Assembly (NCBI GenBank): GCA_023436585.1
Contig: JAEZIN010000013.1
Coordinates: forward strand, 1-64,000
Reading direction: 5' to 3'
Source: Bacillota bacterium
GTDB lineage: Bacteria > Bacillota > Clostridia > Christensenellales > Aristaeellaceae
Length of the DNA: 64,000 nucleotides
Part shown: positions 48,866-58,130 of the stretch, in pieces
Numbering within the stretch: the stretch's first letter is position 1
Layout: every line of letters begins with the position of its first letter
Program-made: the position numbers and the translations under genes
The notes under the pieces: model-generated
Told to the model about the DNA's origin: nothing
Databases searched by the model: none
The model's input: the letters and a program-made list of their open reading frames with translations, nothing else

Positions 48866-50266
48866 ATGAAAAAGTTCATGGACGATGACTTTTTACTGAC
48901 AACGCATACGGCCAGGACTCTGTACCATGAAGCCGCGGAGCACATGCCCATACTGGATTACCACTGTCACTTAAGCCCCAAGGAAATCGCGGAAAACATT
49001 GCTTTTCGCAATGTGGGGCATTTGTTTTTGGGCGGCGATCATTACAAGTGGCGCGCCATGCTATCCTTTGGCATCCCGGAAGAGTTGATTCGGGGAAGCG
49101 GCAGCGACAAGGACAAGTTTGTAGCCTTCGCCAAAATGCTGCCCCACGCCATCGGCAATCCGCTGTACCACTGGACGCACCTGGAACTCATGCGCGTATT
49201 CGGTATCGATACGGTACTGAACGAGCAAACGGCTGAGGAAGTATGGGAAAAATGCAATGCCCTACTTGCAACGGAGGAGTACCGCGCCCAGCGGCTGATT
49301 GAAAAGTTTCATGTGGACACGCTTTGCACCACGGACGATCCCATCGATGACTTGCGCTACCACGCGCAGATCGCCCGGGAAAAAACACTGAAAACCAAGG
49401 TTCTGCCGGCCTTCCGCCCCGACAAGGCAGTGAACGTGGACAGGACAGGCTTTGCGGACTATATCGAAAAGCTCTCCGCCGCTGTCCATATGCCGCTTCG
49501 GAACACGGAAGACGTCATTGCCGCTCTTGAAAAACGTGTGGACTTTTTCCACGAGGCCGGCTGCCGTATCTCCGACCATGGCATGGATACGGTGCAGTAC
49601 GCCCAGGTGGACTTTGCCAAGGCCGACAAGGCCTTTGCGGATGGGTTCGGCGGCCTGCCGGTTTCCCCAGAGAATGCGGCTCATTACCGCACGGCACTCT
49701 TTACGGCGCTGGGCGGCATGTACCGCAAGCGGGGCTGGGTGCAGCAATATCATATCGCCGCCATGCGCAACAACAATACCCGCATTTTCAAAACCTACGG
49801 GCCGGATGTGGGCTTTGACTCCATCACGGATGAACCAATCGCCCATAACCTTTCCCGTTTGCTGGACGCGCAGGATCAAACGGACAGCCTGCCCAAGACC
49901 ATACTGTACAGCCTGAATCCCGCCGCCAATGCCGTGATCGGCACCATGCTGGGCAACTTCCAGCAATCCGGCATTCCGGGCAAAATCCAAATGGGCTCCG
50001 CCTGGTGGTTCCTGGATCAGCGGGATGGCATGGTGGAGCAAATGAAGACCCTGGCCAACCTGGGGCTTTTGAGCCGGTTCGTGGGTATGCTCACCGACAG
50101 CCGCTCCTTTGTAAGTTATCCAAGGCACGAGTATTTCCGCCGCATACTATGCGACGTGATTGGCACCTGGGTGGAAAACGGCGAGTATCCAAGCGACATC
50201 GAGTTCCTAAAGGATATGGTCCGCAACATCTGCTACAACAACGCCAAGCAGTATTTTAATATCTGA
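48866..50266 (+). CDS. uxaC: glucuronate/galacturonate isomerase
   Basis: The ATG at 48866 (MKKFMDDDF) follows AGGAGGG, giving 466 residues. The metal-binding HxH is His33-Cys-His35 (LDYHCHLSP). Other conserved segments are GDHYKWRAM and HWTHLELMRVFGI. It turns D-glucuronate into D-fructuronate and D-galacturonate into D-tagaturonate, the shared first step of both branches. The reductase-like gene follows 32 bp later in the same unit. Confidence 0.96.
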   Translation: MKKFMDDDFLLTTHTARTLYHEAAEHMPILDYHCHLSPKEIAENIAFRNVGHLFLGGDHYKWRAMLSFGIPEELIRGSGSDKDKFVAFAKMLPHAIGNPLYHWTHLELMRVFGIDTVLNEQTAEEVWEKCNALLATEEYRAQRLIEKFHVDTLCTTDDPIDDLRYHAQIAREKTLKTKVLPAFRPDKAVNVDRTGFADYIEKLSAAVHMPLRNTEDVIAALEKRVDFFHEAGCRISDHGMDTVQYAQVDFAKADKAFADGFGGLPVSPENAAHYRTALFTALGGMYRKRGWVQQYHIAAMRNNNTRIFKTYGPDVGFDSITDEPIAHNLSRLLDAQDQTDSLPKTILYSLNPAANAVIGTMLGNFQQSGIPGKIQMGSAWWFLDQRDGMVEQMKTLANLGLLSRFVGMLTDSRSFVSYPRHEYFRRILCDVIGTWVENGEYPSDIEFLKDMVRNICYNNAKQYFNI

Positions 50267-50298
50267 AGCCCTACTTGGAAAGAGAAGGGGAAAACGCA

Positions 50299-51861
50299 AT
50301 GAGATTAAATGACGCGTCTCTGAAAAACACACAGCCCTGGCTAAACCAAGGTTTCCGGCTGCCCAAATATGACCGGGCTATCATCCGCGAGCAAACGAAA
50401 AGGGCTCCTGCCTGGGTGCATCTTGGCGCCGGCAACATCTTCCGCGCCTTTTTGTGCGCTGTTGCGGACGACTTACTGGACAAGGGGCTTTGCGATACCG
50501 GCATCGTGGTGGCGGAAGGGTTTGACGAGGAACTGATTGACAAGGCCTACCGGCCCTTTGACGCATTAAGCGTGCTGGCAACGCTCAAATCCACCGGTTC
50601 GGTGGAAAAGCGGGTGTTGGGCAGCGTTGTGGAGGCGCTGAACGTAGCCGCAGGCACCGGTCCCGATTGGGAAAGGCTGATGGATTTCTTTGCTAACCCT
50701 TCCCTGCAAATGGCCAGCTTTACGATTACGGAAAAGGGGTACGCCTTCACCTCCGACGCAAGCCTGATGGGCAAAACGGCGGCCCTGTGCCTGCACCGCT
50801 ATCAAAACGGCGCAGCTCCTTTGGCTCTGGTCAGCATGGACAACTGCTCCCACAACGGGGAAAAGCTGCGCAATGCCCTGGTGGAGATTGCCGGCCGTTG
50901 GGTCAAGGAGGGCCGGGCCGAACCGGGTTTCCTTGCCTATATTGCGGATGAAAGCAAGGTATCCTTTCCCTGGACGATGATTGATAAGATCACCCCCCGG
51001 CCCGATGAGTCCGTGCAGGCCATGCTCAAAGGCACGGGCTTTGAGGATGCCGGCGTGATCGTCACCGCCAAGCGTACCTATACCGCCGCCTTTGTCAACG
51101 CCGAGGAGGCGCAGTATCTGGTGGTGGAAGACCGATTCCCGAACGGCCGGCCGCCGCTGCATCTTGGCGGAGTTTTATTTGCCGACAGGGATACGGTAAA
51201 CCTGACGGAAAAAATGAAGGTGGGCACCTGTTTGAATCCCCTGCATACCGCTTTGGCGGTGCTGGGCTGCCTTTTAGGCTACACCAGCATCCACGCGGAA
51301 ATGAAGGATGAGGATTTGAAGCGCCTGGTGCACCATCTGGGCCACGTGGAAGGCATGCCGGTAGTGGCGGACCCCGGGATCATACGGCCTGCCGACTTTT
51401 TGAACGAAGTGCTGAACGTGCGCTTCCCCAATCCGTTCCTGCCGGACACCCCGCAAAGAATTGCTACGGACACCTCTCAAAAGCTGCCCATCCGCTTTGG
51501 CGAAACGCTCAAAGCCTACCGGAAGCGGCCTGATTTGGACGTAAAGAGCCTCACCGGCATACCGCTGGTATTTGCCGCCTGGCTGCGTTATTTGATGGGC
51601 ATCGGCGACGACGGAAAACCCTTTGAGGCAAGCCCCGATCCCCTGCTTGCAAAGCTGCAGCCGACGCTTGCAAAGGTGACGATAGGTGATACGGGCTCCT
51701 TCCACGATCTGCTCTCCCCCATTTTGAGCGATGCATCCCTGTTTGGCGTCGACTTGTACGAAGCCGGCCTTGGTGAAAAGGTGGAAGTGCTCTTTGCGCA
51801 AATGGTATCCGCCCCCGGCGCCGTGCGCAAGGTACTGCATGAAACGGTAAGCAGGTTTTGA
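50299..51861 (+). CDS. uxuB: mannitol dehydrogenase family protein, probable fructuronate reductase
   Basis: The ATG at 50299 follows GAGAAGGGGA, giving 520 residues. The N-terminal Rossmann part has VHLGAGNIFRAF in place of the classic glycine loop, typical of the polyol/mannonate dehydrogenase family. The C-terminal catalytic part has KTAALCLHRYQ, ALVSMDNCSHNG and KLRNAL. Co-transcription with uxaC supports the fructuronate-to-mannonate reaction with NADH. A close relative, uxaB, is elsewhere in the locus, so substrate assignment rests on context and similarity. The next enzyme, UxuA, is absent from the window. Confidence 0.78.
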   Translation: MRLNDASLKNTQPWLNQGFRLPKYDRAIIREQTKRAPAWVHLGAGNIFRAFLCAVADDLLDKGLCDTGIVVAEGFDEELIDKAYRPFDALSVLATLKSTGSVEKRVLGSVVEALNVAAGTGPDWERLMDFFANPSLQMASFTITEKGYAFTSDASLMGKTAALCLHRYQNGAAPLALVSMDNCSHNGEKLRNALVEIAGRWVKEGRAEPGFLAYIADESKVSFPWTMIDKITPRPDESVQAMLKGTGFEDAGVIVTAKRTYTAAFVNAEEAQYLVVEDRFPNGRPPLHLGGVLFADRDTVNLTEKMKVGTCLNPLHTALAVLGCLLGYTSIHAEMKDEDLKRLVHHLGHVEGMPVVADPGIIRPADFLNEVLNVRFPNPFLPDTPQRIATDTSQKLPIRFGETLKAYRKRPDLDVKSLTGIPLVFAAWLRYLMGIGDDGKPFEASPDPLLAKLQPTLAKVTIGDTGSFHDLLSPILSDASLFGVDLYEAGLGEKVEVLFAQMVSAPGAVRKVLHETVSRF

Positions 51862-51881
51862 CCCCAAAGCGTTATATCATA

Positions 51882-51922
51882 AAACGCCTATGCTCCTTTC
51901 CTTTTATGGAGCATAGGCGTTT
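51882..51922. terminator. terminator after uxaC-uxuB
   Basis: A perfect 15-bp stem AAACGCCTATGCTCC (51882-51896) / GGAGCATAGGCGTTT (51908-51922), 11-base loop, short T tail. Confidence 0.75.
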
Positions 51923-51945
51923 CACAAGATCGGAGCGGATGGCAT

Positions 51946-52854
51946 ATGGGCTGGAAAGAGCTATATCCAAAATCAATAAAGCCTAAGCTGGCACAGGTCA
52001 ACGCGTACCTTCACGAGGACATGCAATTTCTGTTTGCAGATTTCAATCAGACCTTGAAAGAGAAATACGGCCTTGGTTATGTTGTGATCGCCTATTCGGA
52101 TACAAGCGGCTGGAAATACAAATATGGCCATAGCGGCTTGATTCTTGTAAACAACGTCTGCTTTCACGACGGCATCTTTTCAGTGGAAGGCATCGATGTA
52201 AAAGACCGCCCCACGCTGAGCGCCGCAATCAACAAGGTAGAGCAAATGTACCGCGACGGGTTTATGGAACGATTCGAAGCATTCAATGCGGTACGCACCG
52301 AAAGAAGAAAGCAAAAGGAGAAGCCGATATCTCCCAAGGATAAAAGCCTGAACCAGTGCCGCTGGCCAGCCATGGTATCAAGACAGGACCTGAAAAAGCT
52401 GTACGAGAATGATGCCAAAGGCATCCTGGATGAAGCGCTGCTTAATGATATCGGCTTTACTTTGTATACAAGGTGCCTGATCGCCCGCGAAGTGTATGAT
52501 TTGATGGAAAAAGGGAAAGTCAAGTGCCTGCATTGCGGCAATGTTCTTCACTATGCGGAAATCATGGAATGTGCCTGCGGTCAAAAGTACACCTACCGGG
52601 AATACCGGCAGAGCTACCGGGCCAACAACATGCCAAGGGGCGAAGCTTCCGGTATATTTGACAAGTTCGCCGCCGATTGGGAAAAGGCAAAAGAAAATGC
52701 CGCAAAAATGCGGCTGATCGATAATTTGATTCATGAATTCCATGTTTCCAGCATCGCGGGGACAAAGAACCGCCCGGTGGGTGTGAACCTGATCCAGGGG
52801 ACAAAGGAGCAGGTCACGGCACTGATTGAGGAATTGGCGTACGGGGATTCATGA
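51946..52854 (+). CDS. zinc-ribbon protein of unknown function
   Basis: The 302-residue soluble protein has a four-cysteine cluster, Cys194, Cys197, Cys209 and Cys211 (CLHCGN...CACGQ), which should bind zinc. The N-terminal ~100 residues (YGLGYVVIAYSDTSGWKYKYGHSGLILV) loosely resemble small DUF3788-like domains, but I am not sure. The centre is basic and charged. It is not evidently part of the uronate locus; it sits between two terminator-like structures. Confidence 0.65.
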   Translation: MGWKELYPKSIKPKLAQVNAYLHEDMQFLFADFNQTLKEKYGLGYVVIAYSDTSGWKYKYGHSGLILVNNVCFHDGIFSVEGIDVKDRPTLSAAINKVEQMYRDGFMERFEAFNAVRTERRKQKEKPISPKDKSLNQCRWPAMVSRQDLKKLYENDAKGILDEALLNDIGFTLYTRCLIAREVYDLMEKGKVKCLHCGNVLHYAEIMECACGQKYTYREYRQSYRANNMPRGEASGIFDKFAADWEKAKENAAKMRLIDNLIHEFHVSSIAGTKNRPVGVNLIQGTKEQVTALIEELAYGDS

Positions 52855-52935
52855 CAACACTCCATGATGCAAGCATTTTCAAAAGGAGGATGAGGTGGCG
52901 GCTGAATTTCTCACATGTCTTCCAACGTTGCACAC

Positions 52936-52981
52936 CTCATCAGTCACCTTCGGGGACAGCTTCCCCTCACAAGGGAAGCCT
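52936..52981. repeat. dispersed hairpin repeat near the uxaA 3' end
   Basis: The segment from CTCATCAGTCACC to GGGAAGCC contains hairpin GCTTCCC (52959-52965) / GGGAAGC (52973-52979). Its reverse complement shares GGGAAGCTGTCCC and AAGGTGAC with the 3' end of the second ABC gene (25107-25137). Confidence 0.4.
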
Positions 52982-53019
52982 TATTTTTATCTCTCCTTCC
53001 ACTTTCACGGCTGCCTCAC

Positions 53020-53090
53020 TGATATCATCCAAAAACTGAGATTCCAAAGAGGCTTTGTCTCTTTGGCGGGGTCCAGGTGCAGAGCCCCTG
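53020..53090. repeat. two-hairpin repeat element, copy B
   Basis: TGATATCA (53020-53027), then hairpin CCAAAGAG (53044-53051) / CTCTTTGG (53059-53066), then a CGGGGTCC linker and hairpin CCAGG...CCTGG (about 53072-53090). The plan matches copy A at 25441-25508, and the stems differ in both arms together. It lies just beyond the uxaA stop and could act as its 3' structure. Confidence 0.6.
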
Positions 53091-53091
53091 G

Positions 53092-54576
53092 TTATTCTGT
53101 TACCCCATCCTTGAAGATGGTCAAATCCCGCTTGTCCAGCGGTTCGGATTTGGCTCTTTTTCTGCCGGAAGCGATATCCAGCACAAGATCATACAGTTCC
53201 GCGGTCAGCGCTTCCATTGTTTCGCCTTCCACCAGCCGGCCGGCATCAAAATCGATCCAGTTGCTCTTGCGCCGGGCCAGGGTGCTGTTGCTGGCGATTT
53301 TCACGGTGGGTACCGCGCAGCCAAAGGGCGTGCCCCGTCCAGTGGTGAACAGTACCATATGCGCGCCGGAAAACAGCAGCGCGTTGGAGGCCACCAAATC
53401 GTTGCCGGGGCTTTGCAGCAGGCTCAATCCCTTTTCCCGCACAGGTTCGCCGTATAGGAGTACATCCATGACAGGAGCGGCGCCGCCCTTTTGCACGCAG
53501 CCCAGCGATTTGTCGGCCAGGGTGGTGATGCCGCCGTCCTTGTTGCCCGGCGAGGGATTTTCGTCGATGGGCTGGTTGTAGCGCATGAAGTAGGATTTGA
53601 AATCGTTGATCAGCGCCACCGTTTTGTCAAAGACCTCACGGCTTATGCACCGCTGCATCAGCAGTGTTTCCGCGCCGAACATCTCGGGCACTTCGGTCAA
53701 TATGGCGCTGCCGCCCTGGGCGATAAGCCGGTCGGAAAGGCTGCCTACCAGGGGGTTGGCGGTGATGCCGGAAAACCCGTCGGACCCGCCGCACTTTAAG
53801 CCCAAAACCAGTTCTGAAGCCGGTATCTCCTCGCGCTTATCCGCCTCAGCCCGCAGGCATAGCTCCTTTACCAGCGCAAGCGCGGCCTCCACCTCATCCT
53901 CCACATCCTGGGTGACAAGAAATTTGATCCTATCCTCGTCATAAGGCCCCAGCACCTTTTTCATTTCGGATATCCGGTTGTTCTCGCAGCCCAGGCCCAG
54001 CACCAGCACACCGCCGGCATTGGGGTGGCGGATGAGGCCGCACAGCGCCTTTTGCGTATATTTGAGGTCATCCCCCAGCTGGGAGCAGCCGAAGGGATGG
54101 CTGTAGGCCACCACTGCCTCCAGCCCGCCGCGCACAAACTGCTGGGCTTCGATCTCTATTTGCTTGGCGATTGCATTGACGCAGCCCACGGTGGGGATGA
54201 TCCACACCTCGTTGCGGATGCCCACCCTACCACCGGGCCGCTTGTAACCCAGGAAGGTCTGCGCAGGCTGACTGGGCAAAAGCGCATACTGCGGTGTATA
54301 GGCATATTCCAAAAGAGAATTCAGGTCGGAGGCCACATTGTGCGTGTGCACATGGCCGCCGGCGGGAATATCCACCTTGGCATGGCCGATGGAAAACCCG
54401 TACTTTGTGACCGCATCGTCATTTGCAATATCGCGTATGGCAAACTTGTGCCCGGCCGGAATATCCTGCAGCAGTTTCACTTCCGCGCCATCCAGAAATA
54501 CGCTTTGATACTTTTTCAGGCCTTCCACCGCCACGGCCACGTTATCGGCAGGATGGATTTTCATATAGCTTTGCAT
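53092..54576 (-). CDS. uxaA: altronate dehydratase
   Basis: The ATG at 54576 is preceded by GAGGA at eight bases, giving 494 residues. The N-terminal ~90 residues form the SAF domain (KIHPADNVAVAVEGL...HKFAIRDIANDDAVTKYGFSIG) and the rest the UxaA catalytic domain (FLGYKRPGGRVGIRNEVWIIPTVGCVN, HPFGCSQLGDD, GLKCGGSDGFSGITANPL). Full-length, unlike split versions. It converts D-altronate into 2-keto-3-deoxygluconate. It starts 4 bp after uxaB and is the end of the minus-strand set. Confidence 0.94.
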   Translation of the reverse strand: MQSYMKIHPADNVAVAVEGLKKYQSVFLDGAEVKLLQDIPAGHKFAIRDIANDDAVTKYGFSIGHAKVDIPAGGHVHTHNVASDLNSLLEYAYTPQYALLPSQPAQTFLGYKRPGGRVGIRNEVWIIPTVGCVNAIAKQIEIEAQQFVRGGLEAVVAYSHPFGCSQLGDDLKYTQKALCGLIRHPNAGGVLVLGLGCENNRISEMKKVLGPYDEDRIKFLVTQDVEDEVEAALALVKELCLRAEADKREEIPASELVLGLKCGGSDGFSGITANPLVGSLSDRLIAQGGSAILTEVPEMFGAETLLMQRCISREVFDKTVALINDFKSYFMRYNQPIDENPSPGNKDGGITTLADKSLGCVQKGGAAPVMDVLLYGEPVREKGLSLLQSPGNDLVASNALLFSGAHMVLFTTGRGTPFGCAVPTVKIASNSTLARRKSNWIDFDAGRLVEGETMEALTAELYDLVLDIASGRKRAKSEPLDKRDLTIFKDGVTE

Positions 54577-54580
54577 ACGG

Positions 54581-56074
54581 TCAATCCTCAAACAATTTTT
54601 TCATGGCCGCCCGGGGGCCAAGTGTACGGATATTATCAAGATGATTTGCCACAGCCTCCACAAAGCCGGGAATCAGGCTCAAATCCTGCCCCCAGAAGGC
54701 TGCGTTGGCAGCGGCATTTAGCGCGTATTCCGCGGCAGGCTTTGCACTTTCCGCCGCCATATAAGCAAGCGCAGGCAGATCATCCTGCACGGGATAAGTA
54801 CCACCGTCCGGCCTTGCACCCACATAAGAGCCGTCCTCCTGCTGCTTTATGGTATAGAAGGCCAAAAGCGCCGCAAAGGAGAAGGTGAGGCACTTGGGCA
54901 GGGTGCCGTTTGCCTTGTACGAATCCAACAAAGAGGGCAGGATGCGGGATTTCCATTTGGACACGGAGTTTAACGCGATCGACAGGAGCGCGTGGCGGAT
55001 AAAGGGGTTTTCAAACCGCTCAAACACGCTGTCCGCAAAGGCCTTCACTTCATCCGCAGGCAGGGGCACGGTGGGCGAAATCTCGCCATACACCGCTTCC
55101 TCCATGAATCTGCGGATGTCCGCATCGGCCATGCATTCCCCCACGATATCCATGCCCGCAAGATACGCATGCAAGACTGTGGCCGTATGCGCACCGTTGA
55201 GCAGGCGCACCTTGCGTTCCCTGTAAGGCCGCTGGTCGCAGGTAAACACCACCGGCAGACCCGCCTTGTCAAGGGGCAGCTTAGGAGAGATATCTTTGGG
55301 GCTTTCGATCACCCACAAAGCGAAGGGCTCACAAACCGAAAGCAGCGCATCCTCATAACCCAGCTCCGCCCAATAGTCCGCTGCCGTATCCTTGGGATAG
55401 CCGGTAACGATCCTATCCACCAGGGTGGAGCAGAATACGCAGCTTTCCTCCACCCAGGCTTTGAAGCCTTCCGGCAGCTTCCAGGCATCAATCAGGCGCA
55501 GCACGCAGTCCTTGAGCTTTCCCCCGTTGTTTTCAATCAACTCCACGGGGAGGATGACAAGTCCCTTATCCTTCGCGCCATGAAAGTGTTCAAAACGCCG
55601 GAACAGAAACTGGGTCAGCTTGCCGGGATACGTTTTGGGCGGGCAGGCGGTGAACTCATCTTCCGCATCAAAAACGATACCCGCTTCCGTGGTGTTGGAA
55701 ACCACCAGCTCCAACGTTTCCACATCGGCCAGTGCCATGTACTTTTCATATTCGGCATAGGCGTCCACCACACGGCCGATGCAGGTAACCGTCCGGTTCT
55801 CCCTTACCACCTGCCCGCCGGCTTTTCCCCGAAGGCATACGGTATACAGGTTATCCTGCTTGATAAAGGGCTGCAAGGAACCGAAGGTGATGGGCTTGAC
55901 GATGGCCACATCGCCATGGTACAGCCCCTTCTCGTTGGCGATATCCAGCATGTAATCCACAAACGCCCGCAAAAAGTTGCCCTCACCATACTGGAGCACG
56001 CGTATAGGCCGGGGCCGGCGGCTATACACCTCTGTTATTTCCTGCATGACTGCCCTCTTTTCCGCATTCGACAT
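54581..56074 (-). CDS. uxaB: tagaturonate reductase (altronate oxidoreductase)
   Basis: This 497-residue member of the mannitol dehydrogenase family has the N-terminal VLQYGEGNFLRAFVDYML loop, EAGIVFDAEDEFT and the KVRLLNGAHTATVLHAYLAG catalytic segment. It reduces D-tagaturonate to D-altronate with NADH. Start ATG 56074 with AAAGGAG six bases away. Placement directly before uxaA supports the galacturonate branch. A terminator-like hairpin lies just upstream of its ribosome site. Confidence 0.93.
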   Translation of the reverse strand: MSNAEKRAVMQEITEVYSRRPRPIRVLQYGEGNFLRAFVDYMLDIANEKGLYHGDVAIVKPITFGSLQPFIKQDNLYTVCLRGKAGGQVVRENRTVTCIGRVVDAYAEYEKYMALADVETLELVVSNTTEAGIVFDAEDEFTACPPKTYPGKLTQFLFRRFEHFHGAKDKGLVILPVELIENNGGKLKDCVLRLIDAWKLPEGFKAWVEESCVFCSTLVDRIVTGYPKDTAADYWAELGYEDALLSVCEPFALWVIESPKDISPKLPLDKAGLPVVFTCDQRPYRERKVRLLNGAHTATVLHAYLAGMDIVGECMADADIRRFMEEAVYGEISPTVPLPADEVKAFADSVFERFENPFIRHALLSIALNSVSKWKSRILPSLLDSYKANGTLPKCLTFSFAALLAFYTIKQQEDGSYVGARPDGGTYPVQDDLPALAYMAAESAKPAAEYALNAAANAAFWGQDLSLIPGFVEAVANHLDNIRTLGPRAAMKKLFED

Positions 56075-56089
56075 GATTGCTCCTTTGTG

Positions 56090-56147
56090 AAAAAATGGGC
56101 AATGCCCATAAAAATGCGCATCCCCTCCCGATTTTCATCAGGAGGGG
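56090..56147 (-). terminator. internal terminator/attenuator between dctM and uxaB
   Basis: Read on the minus strand, hairpin CCCCTCC/GGAGGGG (56122-56147) is followed by ATGGGC/GCCCAT (56095-56109, 3-base loop) and a run of T, then at once the uxaB ribosome site. It probably lowers read-through from the TRAP genes. Confidence 0.6.
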
Positions 56148-56164
56148 CAAATTGACGCCTGCGT

Positions 56165-57478
56165 TTATTTCCCAAACAAAACGCGCGGCAGCCACATGGT
56201 GATTTCGGGGATATAGGTAACAAGCATCAAAACGACAAACATCATGCCGAACATGGGGAGCGCGGCTTTTGCCGTCTTTTCCAGTGATGTTTTTCCAACG
56301 GCACAGCCCACAAACAGCGCGCTGCCCACCGGCGGTGTGCACAGACCGACAGCCAGGTTGAAGATCAGCATTACGCCAAAGTGGATGGGGTCCATACCGA
56401 TGGCCGGGCTCATTACGACAGGCAGCAATATAGGCGTCATGATCATGATCAGCGGAGCCATATCCATAAAGCAGCCCAGCAGCAGCAGCAGCGCGTTGAT
56501 CATCAGCAGCAGAACATACTTGTTTTGCGTAACGCTCAAGAGCGCGGCGGTGATCTGATCGGGAATGCGCAGATCACTCATCATATAGGCAAAGGCCTTG
56601 GCCGTACCTATCAGGGTCAACACAACAGCCAGTGTCCGCAGGGTGTTTCTTAAAACCTTGCCGATGTCGCGCAGCCTTGCGGAGCGGAAAACAATATAGG
56701 TGAGCAGGAAGGTATACAGGCAGGCAAAGGCAGCCGATTCGGTAACGGTAAAGATGCCGGCCGCAACGCCGCCCATGATGATGACCAGTGTCAAAAGCGG
56801 AAGAATCGCGTTGATCAGCACCTTGAGGCGCTCTCCCCTGGGAACGATGACGCCGCGGGGAAATTTGTACCTTTCCGCCATGACGAAGCACAGCAGCATA
56901 AGCGCCAGGCCCAGGGATACGCCCGGGATCAGCCCGGCCATGAGCAGGTGCTCGATGTTCACGCTGGCAAGCCCGCTGGCAGCCAGGGCATAAATGATCA
57001 TGTTATGGCTTGGGGGGATCAGCACACCCTGGCAGGAGGTGGTCACCGTCAGCGCTACGGAAAACTCGGGGGTGTACCCCTGCTTTTTCATCATCGGCAC
57101 GACCACCGAACCCAGGGAGGAGACGTCCGCCACGGCGGAACCGGAGATGCCGCCAAAGAACATGGAGTCCAGGCAGTTCACATAGGCCAGGCCGCCGCGG
57201 AAACGGCCCACCATAAGGTTGGCGAAATCCACGATCTTTTCCGAGATGCCGCCGGCCCCCATTATCTCACCCATGAGGATGAAGAAGGGGATGGCAAGCA
57301 GCGCGTAGCTGGATACGCCGCTGACCATTTGATTGATCATGGCGGTCAAATTCGTGCCGCTGACCAGCGCGCTGCCCAGGGTGGAGAGCAAAAGGGCAAA
57401 GGAAATAGGCACACGCAAGCACATCAGTACGACGAATCCGCCCAAAAGAACAAGGGTAGCAAGGGCCGCTGTGTCCAT
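56165..57478 (-). CDS. TRAP transporter large permease, DctM type
   Basis: The 437-residue, very hydrophobic protein with about 12 helices forms the main channel of a tripartite, sodium-driven uptake system. Family segments are VPISFALLLSTLGSAL, IPFFILMGEIMGAGGIS, GGISGSAVADVSSLG and PIHFGVMLIFNLAVGLCTPPVG. Its ATG is directly after the dctQ stop. With dctP and dctQ it most likely imports hexuronates, judged from the surrounding genes. Confidence 0.93.
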   Translation of the reverse strand: MDTAALATLVLLGGFVVLMCLRVPISFALLLSTLGSALVSGTNLTAMINQMVSGVSSYALLAIPFFILMGEIMGAGGISEKIVDFANLMVGRFRGGLAYVNCLDSMFFGGISGSAVADVSSLGSVVVPMMKKQGYTPEFSVALTVTTSCQGVLIPPSHNMIIYALAASGLASVNIEHLLMAGLIPGVSLGLALMLLCFVMAERYKFPRGVIVPRGERLKVLINAILPLLTLVIIMGGVAAGIFTVTESAAFACLYTFLLTYIVFRSARLRDIGKVLRNTLRTLAVVLTLIGTAKAFAYMMSDLRIPDQITAALLSVTQNKYVLLLMINALLLLLGCFMDMAPLIMIMTPILLPVVMSPAIGMDPIHFGVMLIFNLAVGLCTPPVGSALFVGCAVGKTSLEKTAKAALPMFGMMFVVLMLVTYIPEITMWLPRVLFGK

Positions 57479-58051
57479 TTACTTTCTCCCCCCCTTCTTC
57501 CTATCGTGTATGACCTGCTCCGTATAGTCCACCTCAGGTTCGGAAAAAAGCAGGTCGTTGGGCTTGATTACGCGAGTGAGGAACAAAATCGAATCAAAAA
57601 GAATGGTGAAGCCTACCACAGGCACGGCGGCATACTGCACCCAGTTGGGCCAGCGCGTGATGGGAAGGGCGCCTGAGCGGGACATCATCAAAAGAATGCG
57701 GGCTCCGCCATAGTAGAGCATGAACAGGCCGCAGAGAAGTACCGCCACATTGGCAAAAAAGTCGATGCATGCCCTTACCCTGCCGCCTTTGGGCGCCAGA
57801 TTGTAAAAAACATTCATGGTAATGTGCGTATGGTCGCGCACGCCCATGGCACAGGCGAAAAATGCAAAATAACCCACCAGCAGCCTCGGCACTTCCTCGG
57901 CCCAGGCAATGCCGGTATTGAAGAAATAGCGCAAAACAACCGTCACGATGACAATCAGCACCATAGCGGCCAGCGCGATTTCGGCAATCAGCAGAATCGT
58001 GCGGTGCATCCAGCGGTTGATATTGAGAAGCACTTTGGCCATGACAGACAT
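57479..58051 (-). CDS. TRAP transporter small permease, DctQ type
   Basis: The 190-residue protein has four membrane helices (about 15-40, 50-70, 90-112 and 135-155) and the family segment GIAWAEEVPRLLVGYFAFFACAMGVRDHTHI. It supports the large permease. Two ATGs are possible: at 58051 (GGAGGTGA very close) and three codons later. The C-terminus is cytoplasmic and charged. Confidence 0.9.
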   Translation of the reverse strand: MSVMAKVLLNINRWMHRTILLIAEIALAAMVLIVIVTVVLRYFFNTGIAWAEEVPRLLVGYFAFFACAMGVRDHTHITMNVFYNLAPKGGRVRACIDFFANVAVLLCGLFMLYYGGARILLMMSRSGALPITRWPNWVQYAAVPVVGFTILFDSILFLTRVIKPNDLLFSEPEVDYTEQVIHDRKKGGRK

Positions 58052-58071
58052 TCACCTCCGTCATATAGTCA

Positions 58072-58108
58072 GGGAGGGATCCGCGAGGACCCCCGCGTGA
58101 TCCCTCCC
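58072..58108 (-). repeat. stable hairpin between dctP and dctQ
   Basis: A perfect 10-bp stem GGGAGGGATC (58072-58081) / GATCCCTCCC (58099-58108), with an inner CGCG pairing. It has no U-tract. A 3' stabiliser that raises binding-protein mRNA over permease mRNA is likely. Confidence 0.6.
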
Positions 58109-58130
58109 CCTCAGGCATGAGGATATTTTC

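Noticed and set aside
54992..56155. 387-codon open frame on the plus strand
   Set aside because: Antisense to uxaB, which carries clear family motifs. The plus frame is a shadow.
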